Below, in pieces: positions 7,664 to 15,564 of a stretch of DNA of 32,612 nucleotides. Positions within the stretch are counted from its first letter, which is position 1, and each line of letters begins with the position of its first letter. The DNA is from Planctomyces sp. SH-PL62 (GTDB taxonomy: Bacteria; Planctomycetota; Planctomycetia; Planctomycetales; Planctomycetaceae), in assembly GCA_945905295.1 (NCBI GenBank), contig CAMDPX010000064.1:1-32612 (forward strand). The letters run 5' to 3'. The translations under genes were made by a program, and so were the position numbers. Below the pieces are notes generated by a model that was given only the letters and a program-made list of their open reading frames with translations, was not told where the DNA came from and did no database searches.

Positions 7664-9487
7664 GTGCCAGACTCTCCCCCAAAACTTGGATGCTTCTTCG
7701 TCCGACGTGGCAACGGGGAGGCTGGTGCATCCACCTCCCTCAAGCGTCGATCGTACTCCGCGCACGAGATTCGCGAAGTCCGCCGGAGCGGTGACGACTC
7801 TCTTGAGGTCTCAAGCGATGGCCTGACATGGAGCAGCGCATCCAAACTGGCGCGATTGGCTCCAGAGCTGGAGTTCGACGTTTTTTTGAGTTGCGACAGT
7901 CGTGACTACAAAACCGCCAAACAGATCCACGACATCCTTCAAGACAAGCTCAAGCTCAAAGTGTTTCTCTGCACGGAAGAATTGCGTCAGACTTCGAACT
8001 TCAAAACGGTACTCAAGAACGCGATCTTGAAGTCACACGCTCTAGTGCTGCTCGCGTCTAAGTTTTCCCTGTCTGATGAAAAACTAGAGAAAAAGAAACC
8101 GTATTGGGTTTACGACGAAGTCGCGCTGGCACACGAGGCCGATCGCTCCGTCATCCCCTTTCGAATTGATAACGACAATTCGGCAAAGCGTGACTCAACA
8201 CTCGCCTTCGAACTTCGAGACCATCAGTGGATCGAAGGTCCAAAATGGCAAGACAACATTGAGAAACTCGTCGAGTTCATTGTCGATCAGAAAGTGTCGG
8301 TCGCCTGGTTCCGAAAATTACTGAAGTCCGTGTTGCGGCGCGGCCAAAAACTCGGACTCTCAACGTTGCAGTTCACTGCGATTGCAACGATCGCGGCAGT
8401 TCTCATTGTGGGGGTATTCTTGGCACTCCTGCCACAGATTATCGACAGGTTTTTCCCAAAACCGCCCGCGGTCCCAACGCCCACCGCCGCGATGGTGAGT
8501 TATTCGGGCAAGGGGACTTACCACGCTCACTGGTTTGACCCGGCGACCAAAACACGGATCCCCAAGAGTTATCCGGGCATGCTGGGAACTGAGTCCGATG
8601 AATTGCGAAATCTTTTATCGTTAATCGTTGATACTCAACCAACGTCGGCGGCGCGCAAGGTCAAGGATCAACTCAAAAACGATCTGCGGCTGGAGACAAC
8701 CAACAATGTTTCGGGAGTGATCTCGGCGGATGCCTTTGAATCGCAGGCCCCCAACAGGCAACATATTTTGCAGAGGATCGGCAACCTGCTGGCTCCGTGT
8801 CTGTCGACCGATTTCAACGCGCCAGACCCCTCCGACTATCTGATTCTGCGAGTCGACAGGAAGCAGGCGATGCTGGCGTGGAATGAAAGTGCCGGACCGG
8901 CCGCAAGCGAAACCTTCCTGGAGTTTCATCTCGCGTTTGACAAACACGACGGCATCGCGTCGATTGAAGAACTCAACAAGGCCTTTGAAAAATTCATCAA
9001 GAGCCGGGCGGCATGGAAGGACGGCGAACTGTTGGAGCGCCGGATGATCTTACTTTGTGGCGAGATCCCGCGATTGCTGACACAAATGGACTGCGTCGCA
9101 AACAGTGAGCGTGAGCTACGCAACCAAATCTCCGGAAAGAGCGGCGTGCTTTCGCTGGGAAAGCCGACTTCGCTCGCGATGCTGGATCAATGGTGCGGTG
9201 TGTCCCTGAGAGACGAAGTAAAAGGGACGGAACTCCGCGGAACAGTCCGAGCCCACGTCGAAAAGTTGACCAAGGAAATCGACCTGATCAAGGGTTATGA
9301 ACCTGACGTCAAACGCTTGGAGCAACTCGCGGAGGAACTCAAAAACCTGGACTTGAAAGACAGGGCCGACACTCCACTTGTCGACTCATTCGTGATCTTG
9401 TCGAAGTTGCTCGACACGTTGCTCTTCGAGGATCGCGGAAAGATCGACCGCCACCGCGAAGTTATCGTCGTCCCATTTATCGAGTAA
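7664..9487 (+). CDS. Membrane-anchored TIR-domain protein with unrecognised C-terminal domain
   Basis: 607 aa from a GTG at 7664, chosen because AAGAAGG (7651-7657) sits 6 nt upstream; an upstream GTG at 7637 lacks this. Residues 10-65 resemble the GYF_2-type domain common in planctomycete membrane proteins (FFVRRGNGEAG ... DGLTWSSASKL). Residues 70-206 form a TIR_2-like domain: EFDVFLSCDSRDY strand, CTEELRQ loop, VLLASKFS strand, and the YWVYDEVALA helix with E152 at the position of the NADase catalytic glutamate. A single transmembrane helix follows (about 235-259). The last roughly 345 residues match no family I know and end in a charged coiled-coil-like stretch. Topology prediction: TIR inside, C-terminal domain outside. 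TIR domains can be NAD+ hydrolases or adaptors; which applies here is unknown. Confidence 0.8.
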   Translation: MPDSPPKLGCFFVRRGNGEAGASTSLKRRSYSAHEIREVRRSGDDSLEVSSDGLTWSSASKLARLAPELEFDVFLSCDSRDYKTAKQIHDILQDKLKLKVFLCTEELRQTSNFKTVLKNAILKSHALVLLASKFSLSDEKLEKKKPYWVYDEVALAHEADRSVIPFRIDNDNSAKRDSTLAFELRDHQWIEGPKWQDNIEKLVEFIVDQKVSVAWFRKLLKSVLRRGQKLGLSTLQFTAIATIAAVLIVGVFLALLPQIIDRFFPKPPAVPTPTAAMVSYSGKGTYHAHWFDPATKTRIPKSYPGMLGTESDELRNLLSLIVDTQPTSAARKVKDQLKNDLRLETTNNVSGVISADAFESQAPNRQHILQRIGNLLAPCLSTDFNAPDPSDYLILRVDRKQAMLAWNESAGPAASETFLEFHLAFDKHDGIASIEELNKAFEKFIKSRAAWKDGELLERRMILLCGEIPRLLTQMDCVANSERELRNQISGKSGVLSLGKPTSLAMLDQWCGVSLRDEVKGTELRGTVRAHVEKLTKEIDLIKGYEPDVKRLEQLAEELKNLDLKDRADTPLVDSFVILSKLLDTLLFEDRGKIDRHREVIVVPFIE

Positions 9488-9524
9488 ACGAACTCGATGA
9501 ATCGAGTCACGACGAGCAAATTGC

Positions 9525-10940
9525 TCAGCCTTCGAGGCCATTCATGCGGCCGTTGCTGTCGCCGAACGATTCGGTTTTCGCGTCCATGCGATCGAAGCAA
9601 GACAAGAACAAATTGTTGAGCGGCGTTTCCTTCTCGATCTGGATGAACCGCCCCGGCTTCACCGAACCGCCGCCCCGCCCGGCCAGGATGATCGGCAAGT
9701 TGTGATGTGAGTGCGCGTTGCCGTCGCCCAGTCCGCTGCCGAAGAAGACAAGGCTGTGATCGAGCAGTGTCCCTTCCCCTTCTTTGACCGACTTGAGTTG
9801 TTGCAGGAAGTACGCGAACTGCTCCATCTGAAACTTGTCGATCTTCTTGAGCTTCTCGACTTTGTCCGCCTCGTTGCGGTGATGCGACAACTCGTGATGC
9901 CCTTCGTTGACGCCGACCGACGGGTAGGTCTTGTTGCTTCCCTCATTCGCGACCATGCAGGTGATGACGCGCGTGGTATCGGTGCGGAACGCGAGCATCA
10001 TCAGGTCGTACATCAACCGCAGATGCTCGCGGCCGTCCTTGGGGATCCCCTTGGGAATCTCGTAATCCGGTCGCGAGTTCTTCGCTTGAACTTCGGCTTG
10101 CTCGATGCGCGTTTCGATCTCGCGCACGCTGGTGAAGTATTCGTCGATCTTCTGCCGGTCGGTCTGACCAAGCTTCTCTTTGAGCTTGGCTGCGTCGCCA
10201 GCGACGACATCGAGCACGCTCTTGCGATACGCCGCTCGCTTCGCGCGAACTTGCGGATCGTTCTCTTCGCCACCGAACAGTCGCTCGAAGACCAGACGCG
10301 GGTTGATCTCTTTGGCCATCGGCGTCGATTCGGACTTCCACGAGATCGTGTTCGAGTACGCGCAGCTATACCCCGAATCGCAATTGCCCGATGAGCGTCC
10401 CGGTTCGATGCCGACTTCCAGCGACGGCATCCGCGTGAGATGTCCGATCTTCGACGCGATCCATTGATCCGCGGACATGCCGACCTTGATGTTCGCCCCT
10501 GCCGTCTTCACCGGATGTGCCCCCGTCAGCAAGCTGGCCGCCGACCGAGCATGATCTCCCGGCCCGTCCCCTTTGGCCCGGCCGTTGTCCTGAGCCAATC
10601 CGCTGATGACCAGCAGGTCGCTCTTCAGTGGAGCCAGTGCTTCGAGCGACTCGACCAACTCAAAGCCTTCACCCGGCGTCTTCGGAAACCACGCCGACTG
10701 AATCACACCATTCGGCTGAGACACAAACGCCATGCGCGTCGGAATGCCCTTCCCGGCCGCTGCCGCTTTCTCCGCCGCAACCCCTAAAACATGAGTCGCC
10801 AGCATCGAGTCGAGTACCGGCAACGCGACAGCAGCACCCAAGCCGCGGAGAAGCATCCGGCGAGACAACAATCCCGAACCGGCGAAAACTCGTTGGGTGG
10901 CTCGCTGAGCCGAGGTGATCGAGTGAAAGGTTTGCGTCAT
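9525..10940 (-). CDS. DUF1552 family Tat-exported protein
   Basis: 471 aa from the ATG at 10940, which has GGAG at 6 nt; the longer frame adds 24 residues without support. A twin-arginine signal is present (SRRMLLRG, R27-R28, followed by a hydrophobic stretch ending near VLDSM). The body shows the DUF1552 pattern: RMAFVSQPNGVIQSAWFP, LLVISGLAQDNGRAKGDGPGDHARS, a central helical region, and the C-terminal LVFFGSGLGDGNAHSHHNLPIILAGRGGG segment, which resembles the alkaline-phosphatase-like DUF1501 fold. Function is not established. In planctomycetes these genes normally follow a DUF1592-type cytochrome gene; here that gene lies 9.9 kb upstream on the same strand (20874-23546). It converges with the TIR gene with a 37-bp gap. 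Confidence 0.9.
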   Translation of the reverse strand: MTQTFHSITSAQRATQRVFAGSGLLSRRMLLRGLGAAVALPVLDSMLATHVLGVAAEKAAAAGKGIPTRMAFVSQPNGVIQSAWFPKTPGEGFELVESLEALAPLKSDLLVISGLAQDNGRAKGDGPGDHARSAASLLTGAHPVKTAGANIKVGMSADQWIASKIGHLTRMPSLEVGIEPGRSSGNCDSGYSCAYSNTISWKSESTPMAKEINPRLVFERLFGGEENDPQVRAKRAAYRKSVLDVVAGDAAKLKEKLGQTDRQKIDEYFTSVREIETRIEQAEVQAKNSRPDYEIPKGIPKDGREHLRLMYDLMMLAFRTDTTRVITCMVANEGSNKTYPSVGVNEGHHELSHHRNEADKVEKLKKIDKFQMEQFAYFLQQLKSVKEGEGTLLDHSLVFFGSGLGDGNAHSHHNLPIILAGRGGGSVKPGRFIQIEKETPLNNLFLSCFDRMDAKTESFGDSNGRMNGLEG

Positions 10941-11129
10941 GGCGAACTCCGTGATCAGTGCTCGAAACCGGCTGAAAATGCTATCGACGGCGCGGCACTC
11001 AGAGTATTCCAAAACATGCTCTCTCCAGCCACCTCCTGGCCAATCGAAAGTCCCGCTCGCTCTGATTATTCTGCCAGCAACGAATGAACTGCCGATCGTT
11101 GTTGCAGAGCGGTTCGCAAAGGAGGACTC

Positions 11130-11702
11130 GTGCCGGGCACTTTGGATTCCACGTCATCCAGTCTGCTGAATGGTTTGAAAGCGCTCGACGACGGGGCGTG
11201 GCGTCGGCTGGTGCTGATTTACGGGCCGCTGGTCGCGAAGAACATTCGCCGCCGGGGAATTCCGGTGCGTGACATTGAGGACTTGGTTCAGGAAGTTTTC
11301 CAGCGTGTGCATCGCGGCATCGGAACGTTTCGCAAAGATTCGTTTCGAGGATGGCTGACGACGATCGCTCGTTCGGTGGTCATCGACCATTGCCGCAAAG
11401 TGAGTGATCAGCCCAACGTCACCGGCGGCAGCGACCATCGGCAGTGGCTCGATCAAGTTCAGGCGGACGAAAGCCTCGATGAAGACGAGTTCCCCTGGAG
11501 CGAGGTCTATCAACGGGTCCGGCAAGTCATTGAATCGAAATTCGACCGAGTCACCTGGCAGTACTTTTGGGAAACCGTCGTGGAGAATCGCTCGGCCGAG
11601 GAAGTCGCTCGCGAGCACGGCGTTTCCAAATGGGCTGTGTACAAGGCGAAGAAACGGGTGATCGAGCAAATCAATTTGGAAATCGGCGAGTTGCCCGATT
11701 GA
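11130..11702 (+). CDS. ECF-type RNA polymerase sigma factor
   Basis: 190 aa, GTG start with AAAGGAGG 4 nt upstream. Region 2 is clear (DIEDLVQEVFQRVHRGIGTFRKDSFRG split over about residues 49-75, with the TIARSVVIDHCRK recognition part), and region 4 is a helix-turn-helix (RSAEEVAREHGVSKWAVYKAKKRV). There is no region 1 or 3, as in ECF sigma factors. It is the first gene of a same-strand cluster and is followed after 94 nt by a kinase whose N-terminus carries an HxxxCxxC anti-sigma motif, so the pair probably forms a signal-controlled sigma/regulator unit. It diverges from the DUF1552 gene with a 189-bp intergenic region that must hold both promoters. Confidence 0.92.
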   Translation: MPGTLDSTSSSLLNGLKALDDGAWRRLVLIYGPLVAKNIRRRGIPVRDIEDLVQEVFQRVHRGIGTFRKDSFRGWLTTIARSVVIDHCRKVSDQPNVTGGSDHRQWLDQVQADESLDEDEFPWSEVYQRVRQVIESKFDRVTWQYFWETVVENRSAEEVAREHGVSKWAVYKAKKRVIEQINLEIGELPD

Positions 11703-11743
11703 GCCGCTCGTGAATGTCCAAGACTTTCGTTCTTGATAACTGG

Positions 11744-11769
11744 CGGTGTCCGCTGGCGACACCGGTTTT
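11744..11769 (+). terminator. Hairpin with T-rich tail between sigma factor and kinase genes
   Basis: CGGTGTC (11744-11750) pairs with GACACCG (11758-11764) over a 7-nt loop, followed by GTTTTCTCCT. The stem is short and the T tract imperfect, so this is at best a leaky terminator or attenuator that could lower kinase expression relative to the sigma factor. Confidence 0.35.
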
Positions 11770-11796
11770 CTCCTGCTCGTGATTGTGAGAGCGTGC

Positions 11797-14250
11797 ATGT
11801 CGGAGCAGCCGTGTCCCGACGAACGAGGATTCGACGAGTTGCTGCGAGGTCAATTGACCGTCGGGCAAACGGCGGAGATTGAACGGCACGTCGAGTCCTG
11901 CCCCCGCTGTCTGGCCGAACTGGAACGGATCACGACTCCCGCGCAACCGTGGATCGACGACTTCCGTCGATTCGCCAGTACCGCCAGCGAAACACCAATC
12001 AACTTCCAAAAAGCGTTGGATCGAATCGGCGAACTCTCCAGAGAGGCTCGGAGGGACGCGACCTCACCGGTGACTCAACGGATCATCGAAACGAACCGGA
12101 TTGCCGATTACGACTTGCTCAGTGAGCTTCGTCGCGGTGGCATGGGGCGAGTCTTTCGGGTGCGGAGCCGATCCACGTCTGAAGTTTTCGCGTTGAAGAT
12201 CCTGACTCCAGAACGGCTGCCACGGACAGAATCTGTCGAGCGATTCCAGCGTGAGATTCGCTTGCTGCGCGAACTGCGGCATCAACAAGTGGTGCGAGCG
12301 ATCGACTCTGGATTGTGGCGTGGCGTGCCATTTGTCGTCATGGAGTTTCTCGACGGCATCGACTTGGATGAGTTGATCCGCCAACGTGGTCCGCTGGCTG
12401 TGCCCGACGCGGCGGAACTGACTCGGCAGATTGCGTTGGGGCTGCGATACGTCCACGAATTGAAGCTCGTGCATCGTGACGTCAAGCCGTCGAACGTCAT
12501 GTTGACGGCGGATCGAGTCTGCTTACTCGATTTGGGATTGGCTCGCGTGGCAGAAACCGATTGGGATCTGACCGGGCCGACAATGACTGGCGAGGCGTTG
12601 GGAACACTGCGATACGCGGCACCCGAACAATTGAGCCGCGCTCACGCGGTCGATTCACGAGCCGACCTCTATGGCCTGGGAGCAACGCTGCTGTGGCTGC
12701 TCACTGGCAGACCACCATTCGCAGATGCCGACCCGCGTGAGGTCTGGCAGCGCAAACTCAGCGAACCGATCGCCAGTGATCCGTCGCTCGATCAACTTGT
12801 CATGCGAGTCGACTCCGACGTGTTAGCGCTGTTGCGCCGGCTGCTGGCTCGATCGCCGGAAGACCGTCCGAATTCCGTAGATGCTGTGCTGCATGAACTG
12901 GAACGCTTCTCGGCGGGCCATCAGGTCGGCGAGTTGGCTCGAGCGGCGATTTCAACTCGCACTCCAGTGCGTGACGAAACCACCGCGCGGCCGATCTCGG
13001 TCGTGATGACCGTGTTGGAGAACGAACCGCGCGGCATGAATACGGTCGTGCGAGCCGCGGCAGTGATTGGATTCCTCCTGGTCGCAGCGTTCTTATCCTT
13101 TGCGGCTTTTCGGCGCGGTGATGTGGTGGATGCGTCTCACCTCGCACCGAAGCGAAACCCGTCGGCCACAAGCTCGACGACGACCCAAACCGCAACTCAA
13201 AAGTCGATGCCGCCAACTAAGCGCGGCTGGCAGGGTTGGTCAGTCAACGCGCCACCACCGGCGATCGCTCCGTTTTCCGCCGACCAGGCCGCGCAGCATC
13301 AGGCCGATTGGGCGAACAACCTGAGCGTTCCGGTCGAGTTCACGAATTCGATCGGTTTAACGCTCCAATTCATCCCCCCAGGTGAGTTTGAAATGGGTGC
13401 TACGGCAGAAGATGTTGAACTCATGCGCCAGTACAAGGAGGCCGCCGCCGGCCGCTCCGACGAATGCCTGAAAAGCGAGCTTCCACAACATCGAGTCGTG
13501 CTGACTCAGCCGTTCTACCTGGGCCGCTTCGAGGTCACTCAGTCACAGTTTGAATCGGTCATGAAGCGAAACCCTGCGCTGTTCGCCAAATCGGGAACGG
13601 AGCCCGAACTCGCCGCCAAGGCCGCAGGCTTGGACACGTCGCAGCATCCGGTTGAAAGCGTCAGCCGCAGCGACGCCGCCGAGTTCTGTACCAAGCTCAG
13701 CGAGAAGGAAAAACTCCAGCCGAACTATTTCCGCGCGGGTGATGAGATTACCCAATTGAAAGGAACGGGGTATCGCCTGCCGACCGAGGCGGAATGGGAG
13801 TTCGCCTGCCGCGCCGGCACTGTGACACCCTACTGGAGCGGTTCGCATGAGGCCGACGCTCAGCGAGTGGGTTGGGTCGATGCCAACTCCGACGGCCGCA
13901 CACATGCGGTCGGTGAATTATCGTCGAACCCGTTCGGTCTCCATGATATGCACGGAAATGTCTTTGAATGGATCCACGATCAATGGAGTGCGGAAGACTT
14001 CAGTCGTTTCCTCAAGGTGAGCACGATCAATCCGGTATTCAACGGGTCCGACAATCGGCTCTACGGAACGCGAGGCGGAAGTTGGCGAACATCAAGGCCC
14101 TTCTGCCGCTCGTCGCTACGAGTCGGATTCGACTTCACGATGAACGTCGATAACACGGGCTTCCGCGTCGCACTTCCCATCGACGCAGTTCGGCAAGCTC
14201 TGCGAGCCAAGCCGAAAGAGTCTGTCGAGCTTGGTTCGGAGCGAAAGTAG
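11797..14250 (+). CDS. Anti-sigma-like zinc domain / Ser-Thr kinase / FGE-sulfatase-like fusion
   Basis: 817 aa. The ATG at 11797 is preferred because the family N-terminus MSEQPCPDER begins there. Residues 12-45 contain an HxxxCxxC zinc motif (H31, C35, C38) as in ZAS anti-sigma domains. Residues about 105-370 are a Hanks-type kinase: glycine loop LRRGGMGRVF, K134, E153, HRDVKPSN (D228, N233), DLG (D245) in place of DFG, and APE (275-277). A transmembrane helix spans about 418-438. Residues about 511-800 are an SUMF1/FGE-sulfatase domain (LQFIPPGEFEMG, YRLPTEAEWEFACRAG, GLHDMHGNVFEW, YGTRGGSWR). Of the two catalytic cysteines of true formylglycine enzymes, only the second is present (C770; the first is Thr765), so the domain probably binds a ligand rather than oxidises. 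Predicted to sense outside and act on the adjacent sigma factor inside. Confidence 0.9.
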   Translation: MSEQPCPDERGFDELLRGQLTVGQTAEIERHVESCPRCLAELERITTPAQPWIDDFRRFASTASETPINFQKALDRIGELSREARRDATSPVTQRIIETNRIADYDLLSELRRGGMGRVFRVRSRSTSEVFALKILTPERLPRTESVERFQREIRLLRELRHQQVVRAIDSGLWRGVPFVVMEFLDGIDLDELIRQRGPLAVPDAAELTRQIALGLRYVHELKLVHRDVKPSNVMLTADRVCLLDLGLARVAETDWDLTGPTMTGEALGTLRYAAPEQLSRAHAVDSRADLYGLGATLLWLLTGRPPFADADPREVWQRKLSEPIASDPSLDQLVMRVDSDVLALLRRLLARSPEDRPNSVDAVLHELERFSAGHQVGELARAAISTRTPVRDETTARPISVVMTVLENEPRGMNTVVRAAAVIGFLLVAAFLSFAAFRRGDVVDASHLAPKRNPSATSSTTTQTATQKSMPPTKRGWQGWSVNAPPPAIAPFSADQAAQHQADWANNLSVPVEFTNSIGLTLQFIPPGEFEMGATAEDVELMRQYKEAAAGRSDECLKSELPQHRVVLTQPFYLGRFEVTQSQFESVMKRNPALFAKSGTEPELAAKAAGLDTSQHPVESVSRSDAAEFCTKLSEKEKLQPNYFRAGDEITQLKGTGYRLPTEAEWEFACRAGTVTPYWSGSHEADAQRVGWVDANSDGRTHAVGELSSNPFGLHDMHGNVFEWIHDQWSAEDFSRFLKVSTINPVFNGSDNRLYGTRGGSWRTSRPFCRSSLRVGFDFTMNVDNTGFRVALPIDAVRQALRAKPKESVELGSERK

Positions 14251-14591
14251 CCGAGTCACTCCGTGACTCAAACTGTCCGGTCACGGAGAGGCTGTGAAAG
14301 AATTGGTAGCTGAACTCGCCAGAGTTCAGTTTTCTCGGCGAATTCTGAAGTCTGGCGACTTCAGCTACCAAAAAGTTCACAGCCTCGGAGTGACCGGGCC
14401 ACTTTGACGCTGACCGCCCCTGCATTTCTGCCGCAACATCGCGATTGGGCCGCTGTTGCACGCTAATTGGCAACGCTGCTTGCACGCGATGTCCAACGCT
14501 TTCGTTCTTGTTCTCGGACGGACTTCAACGCGAACGATGCCCCGACCGATTCGGCGGGCCGTTGGGCTTGTGCGAATCGACAAGGGACAAC
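14251..14591. other. Intergenic region dominated by nested palindromes
   Basis: 341 nt between the kinase and the first zinc-ribbon gene. It starts with a small hairpin (GAGTCAC/GTGACTC, 14253-14269), then the compound palindrome at 14277-14397, then about 190 nt with no clear gene. An AAGGGA ribosome-binding site precedes the ATG at 14592. The palindrome could uncouple transcription of the kinase from the following genes. Confidence 0.6.
14277..14397. repeat. Nested hairpin doublets (one palindrome inside another)
   Basis: Inner element: arms 14304-14329 and 14345-14370, each a self-complementary hairpin (CTGAACTC/GAGTTCAG and CTGAAGTC/GACTTCAG), with an inverted C-G/G-C swap compensated inside each arm. 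The inner spacer (TTTTCTCGGCGAAT) resembles the spacer of the element at 3075-3139. Outer element: arms 14277-14298 and 14376-14397 (CCGGTCAC ... GTGACCGG), nearly perfect. The arrangement looks like one repeat inserted into, or grown around, another. Confidence 0.85.
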
Positions 14592-15548
14592 ATGGCCATT
14601 CAGATTCGTTGCTCCTGCGGATATTTGTTGCGAGTCAGAGATTCGGCAGCGGGGAAGAGTGTCGAGTGTCCCGAATGCTTCCTGCCGGTGGACGTGCCGC
14701 CGTCGAAGAAGGCCACCCTCGCGAAAAGCGACGATTCCGAACCGGACTTCGCTGCCGCCGCCGCGATGGCTCGTGAGTGCGAGTTCGTGGATGAAGACAT
14801 CGAACAGGCTCAGCGCGAGGAGATCGGCGAGTTGGCGGATAAACCCGCGCAGTGTCCGTGGTGTGGTGAGCGTGTCGCGCGAGCCGCGCCCCGTTGCTCG
14901 CATTGCAAGACATCGTTCCGAAAAGGCCCCTGTGCTCAATGCGGCGTGACGAAAAGTTCGTGGCAGCACTGCGACTGCGAGGCTCGTCCTGTGATCTGGG
15001 GCGACGGTGAGTTTGCAGCGCTCTGCACTCACTGCGGCCGGGAAATTCGCACGCGACAACTCGGTGAGACCTCGTGCCCTTGGTGCGCCACTGCGGCGTT
15101 GCTTCGACGGCGAAGTCGTCCCGGCTCGACGCCCCCTAAAAACGACTCGCAGCGGATCGCCGAACTGGGACTCATTGAAAAATCGCTCGACCGGCAGGTG
15201 GCCAGCGCGAAGAAGTCCGCGCCGGGCGGCGGCGGACTGCTGTTGAAGGCCGTCGTCGGTGGAGTCCTGTTGGGTGACTTGGGGGTCGCGATTGGAAGTT
15301 ACTCACACAATCAAAGCCAAGCCGCCCACGCCGCTGAGACGGGACTGTATGAGGCTCAGTCCGACTCCAGCTCCGCCATGTCGCTCGCAAAACGTCTCGC
15401 GAATGAGAAACAGGCCCGCAAGGACGGACGACTCGGATGGAAGGATTCCGACGACACGCAGAAGACGGCCAAGGTGGTTCTTCTGATTCTCGGCGCGATG
15501 GGCCTGTTGTTGTTTTTGATCCTGGCGGCTGTGGCCGTAACCAGGTAG
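14592..15548 (+). CDS. Multi-zinc-ribbon membrane protein
   Basis: 318 aa from ATG 14592 (GGGA upstream). It opens with an MJ0042-like zinc finger (CSCGYLLRV ... CPEC, residues about 6-30), followed by an acidic linker and several further zinc knuckles: CPWCG, CSHCK, CAQCG, HCDC, CTHCG and CPWC between about residues 90 and 175. Two hydrophobic stretches follow: a glycine-rich one (LLLKAVVGGVLLGDLGVAIG, about 216-235) and a C-terminal helix (VVLLILGAMGLLLFLILAAVAV). No enzymatic domain is recognisable. It is 16 nt upstream of another zinc-ribbon membrane gene and probably co-transcribed. Function unknown; I infer a membrane-associated scaffold or sensor with a cytoplasmic zinc region. Confidence 0.75.
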   Translation: MAIQIRCSCGYLLRVRDSAAGKSVECPECFLPVDVPPSKKATLAKSDDSEPDFAAAAAMARECEFVDEDIEQAQREEIGELADKPAQCPWCGERVARAAPRCSHCKTSFRKGPCAQCGVTKSSWQHCDCEARPVIWGDGEFAALCTHCGREIRTRQLGETSCPWCATAALLRRRSRPGSTPPKNDSQRIAELGLIEKSLDRQVASAKKSAPGGGGLLLKAVVGGVLLGDLGVAIGSYSHNQSQAAHAAETGLYEAQSDSSSAMSLAKRLANEKQARKDGRLGWKDSDDTQKTAKVVLLILGAMGLLLFLILAAVAVTR

Positions 15549-15564
15549 CCCTGTGAGGTGTGTT

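Noticed and set aside
9491-9527. Two small dyads between the TIR and DUF1552 genes as terminators
   Set aside because: ACTCGAT/ATCGAGT and GAGCAA/TTGCTC are short and have no T tract, so they are too weak to call.
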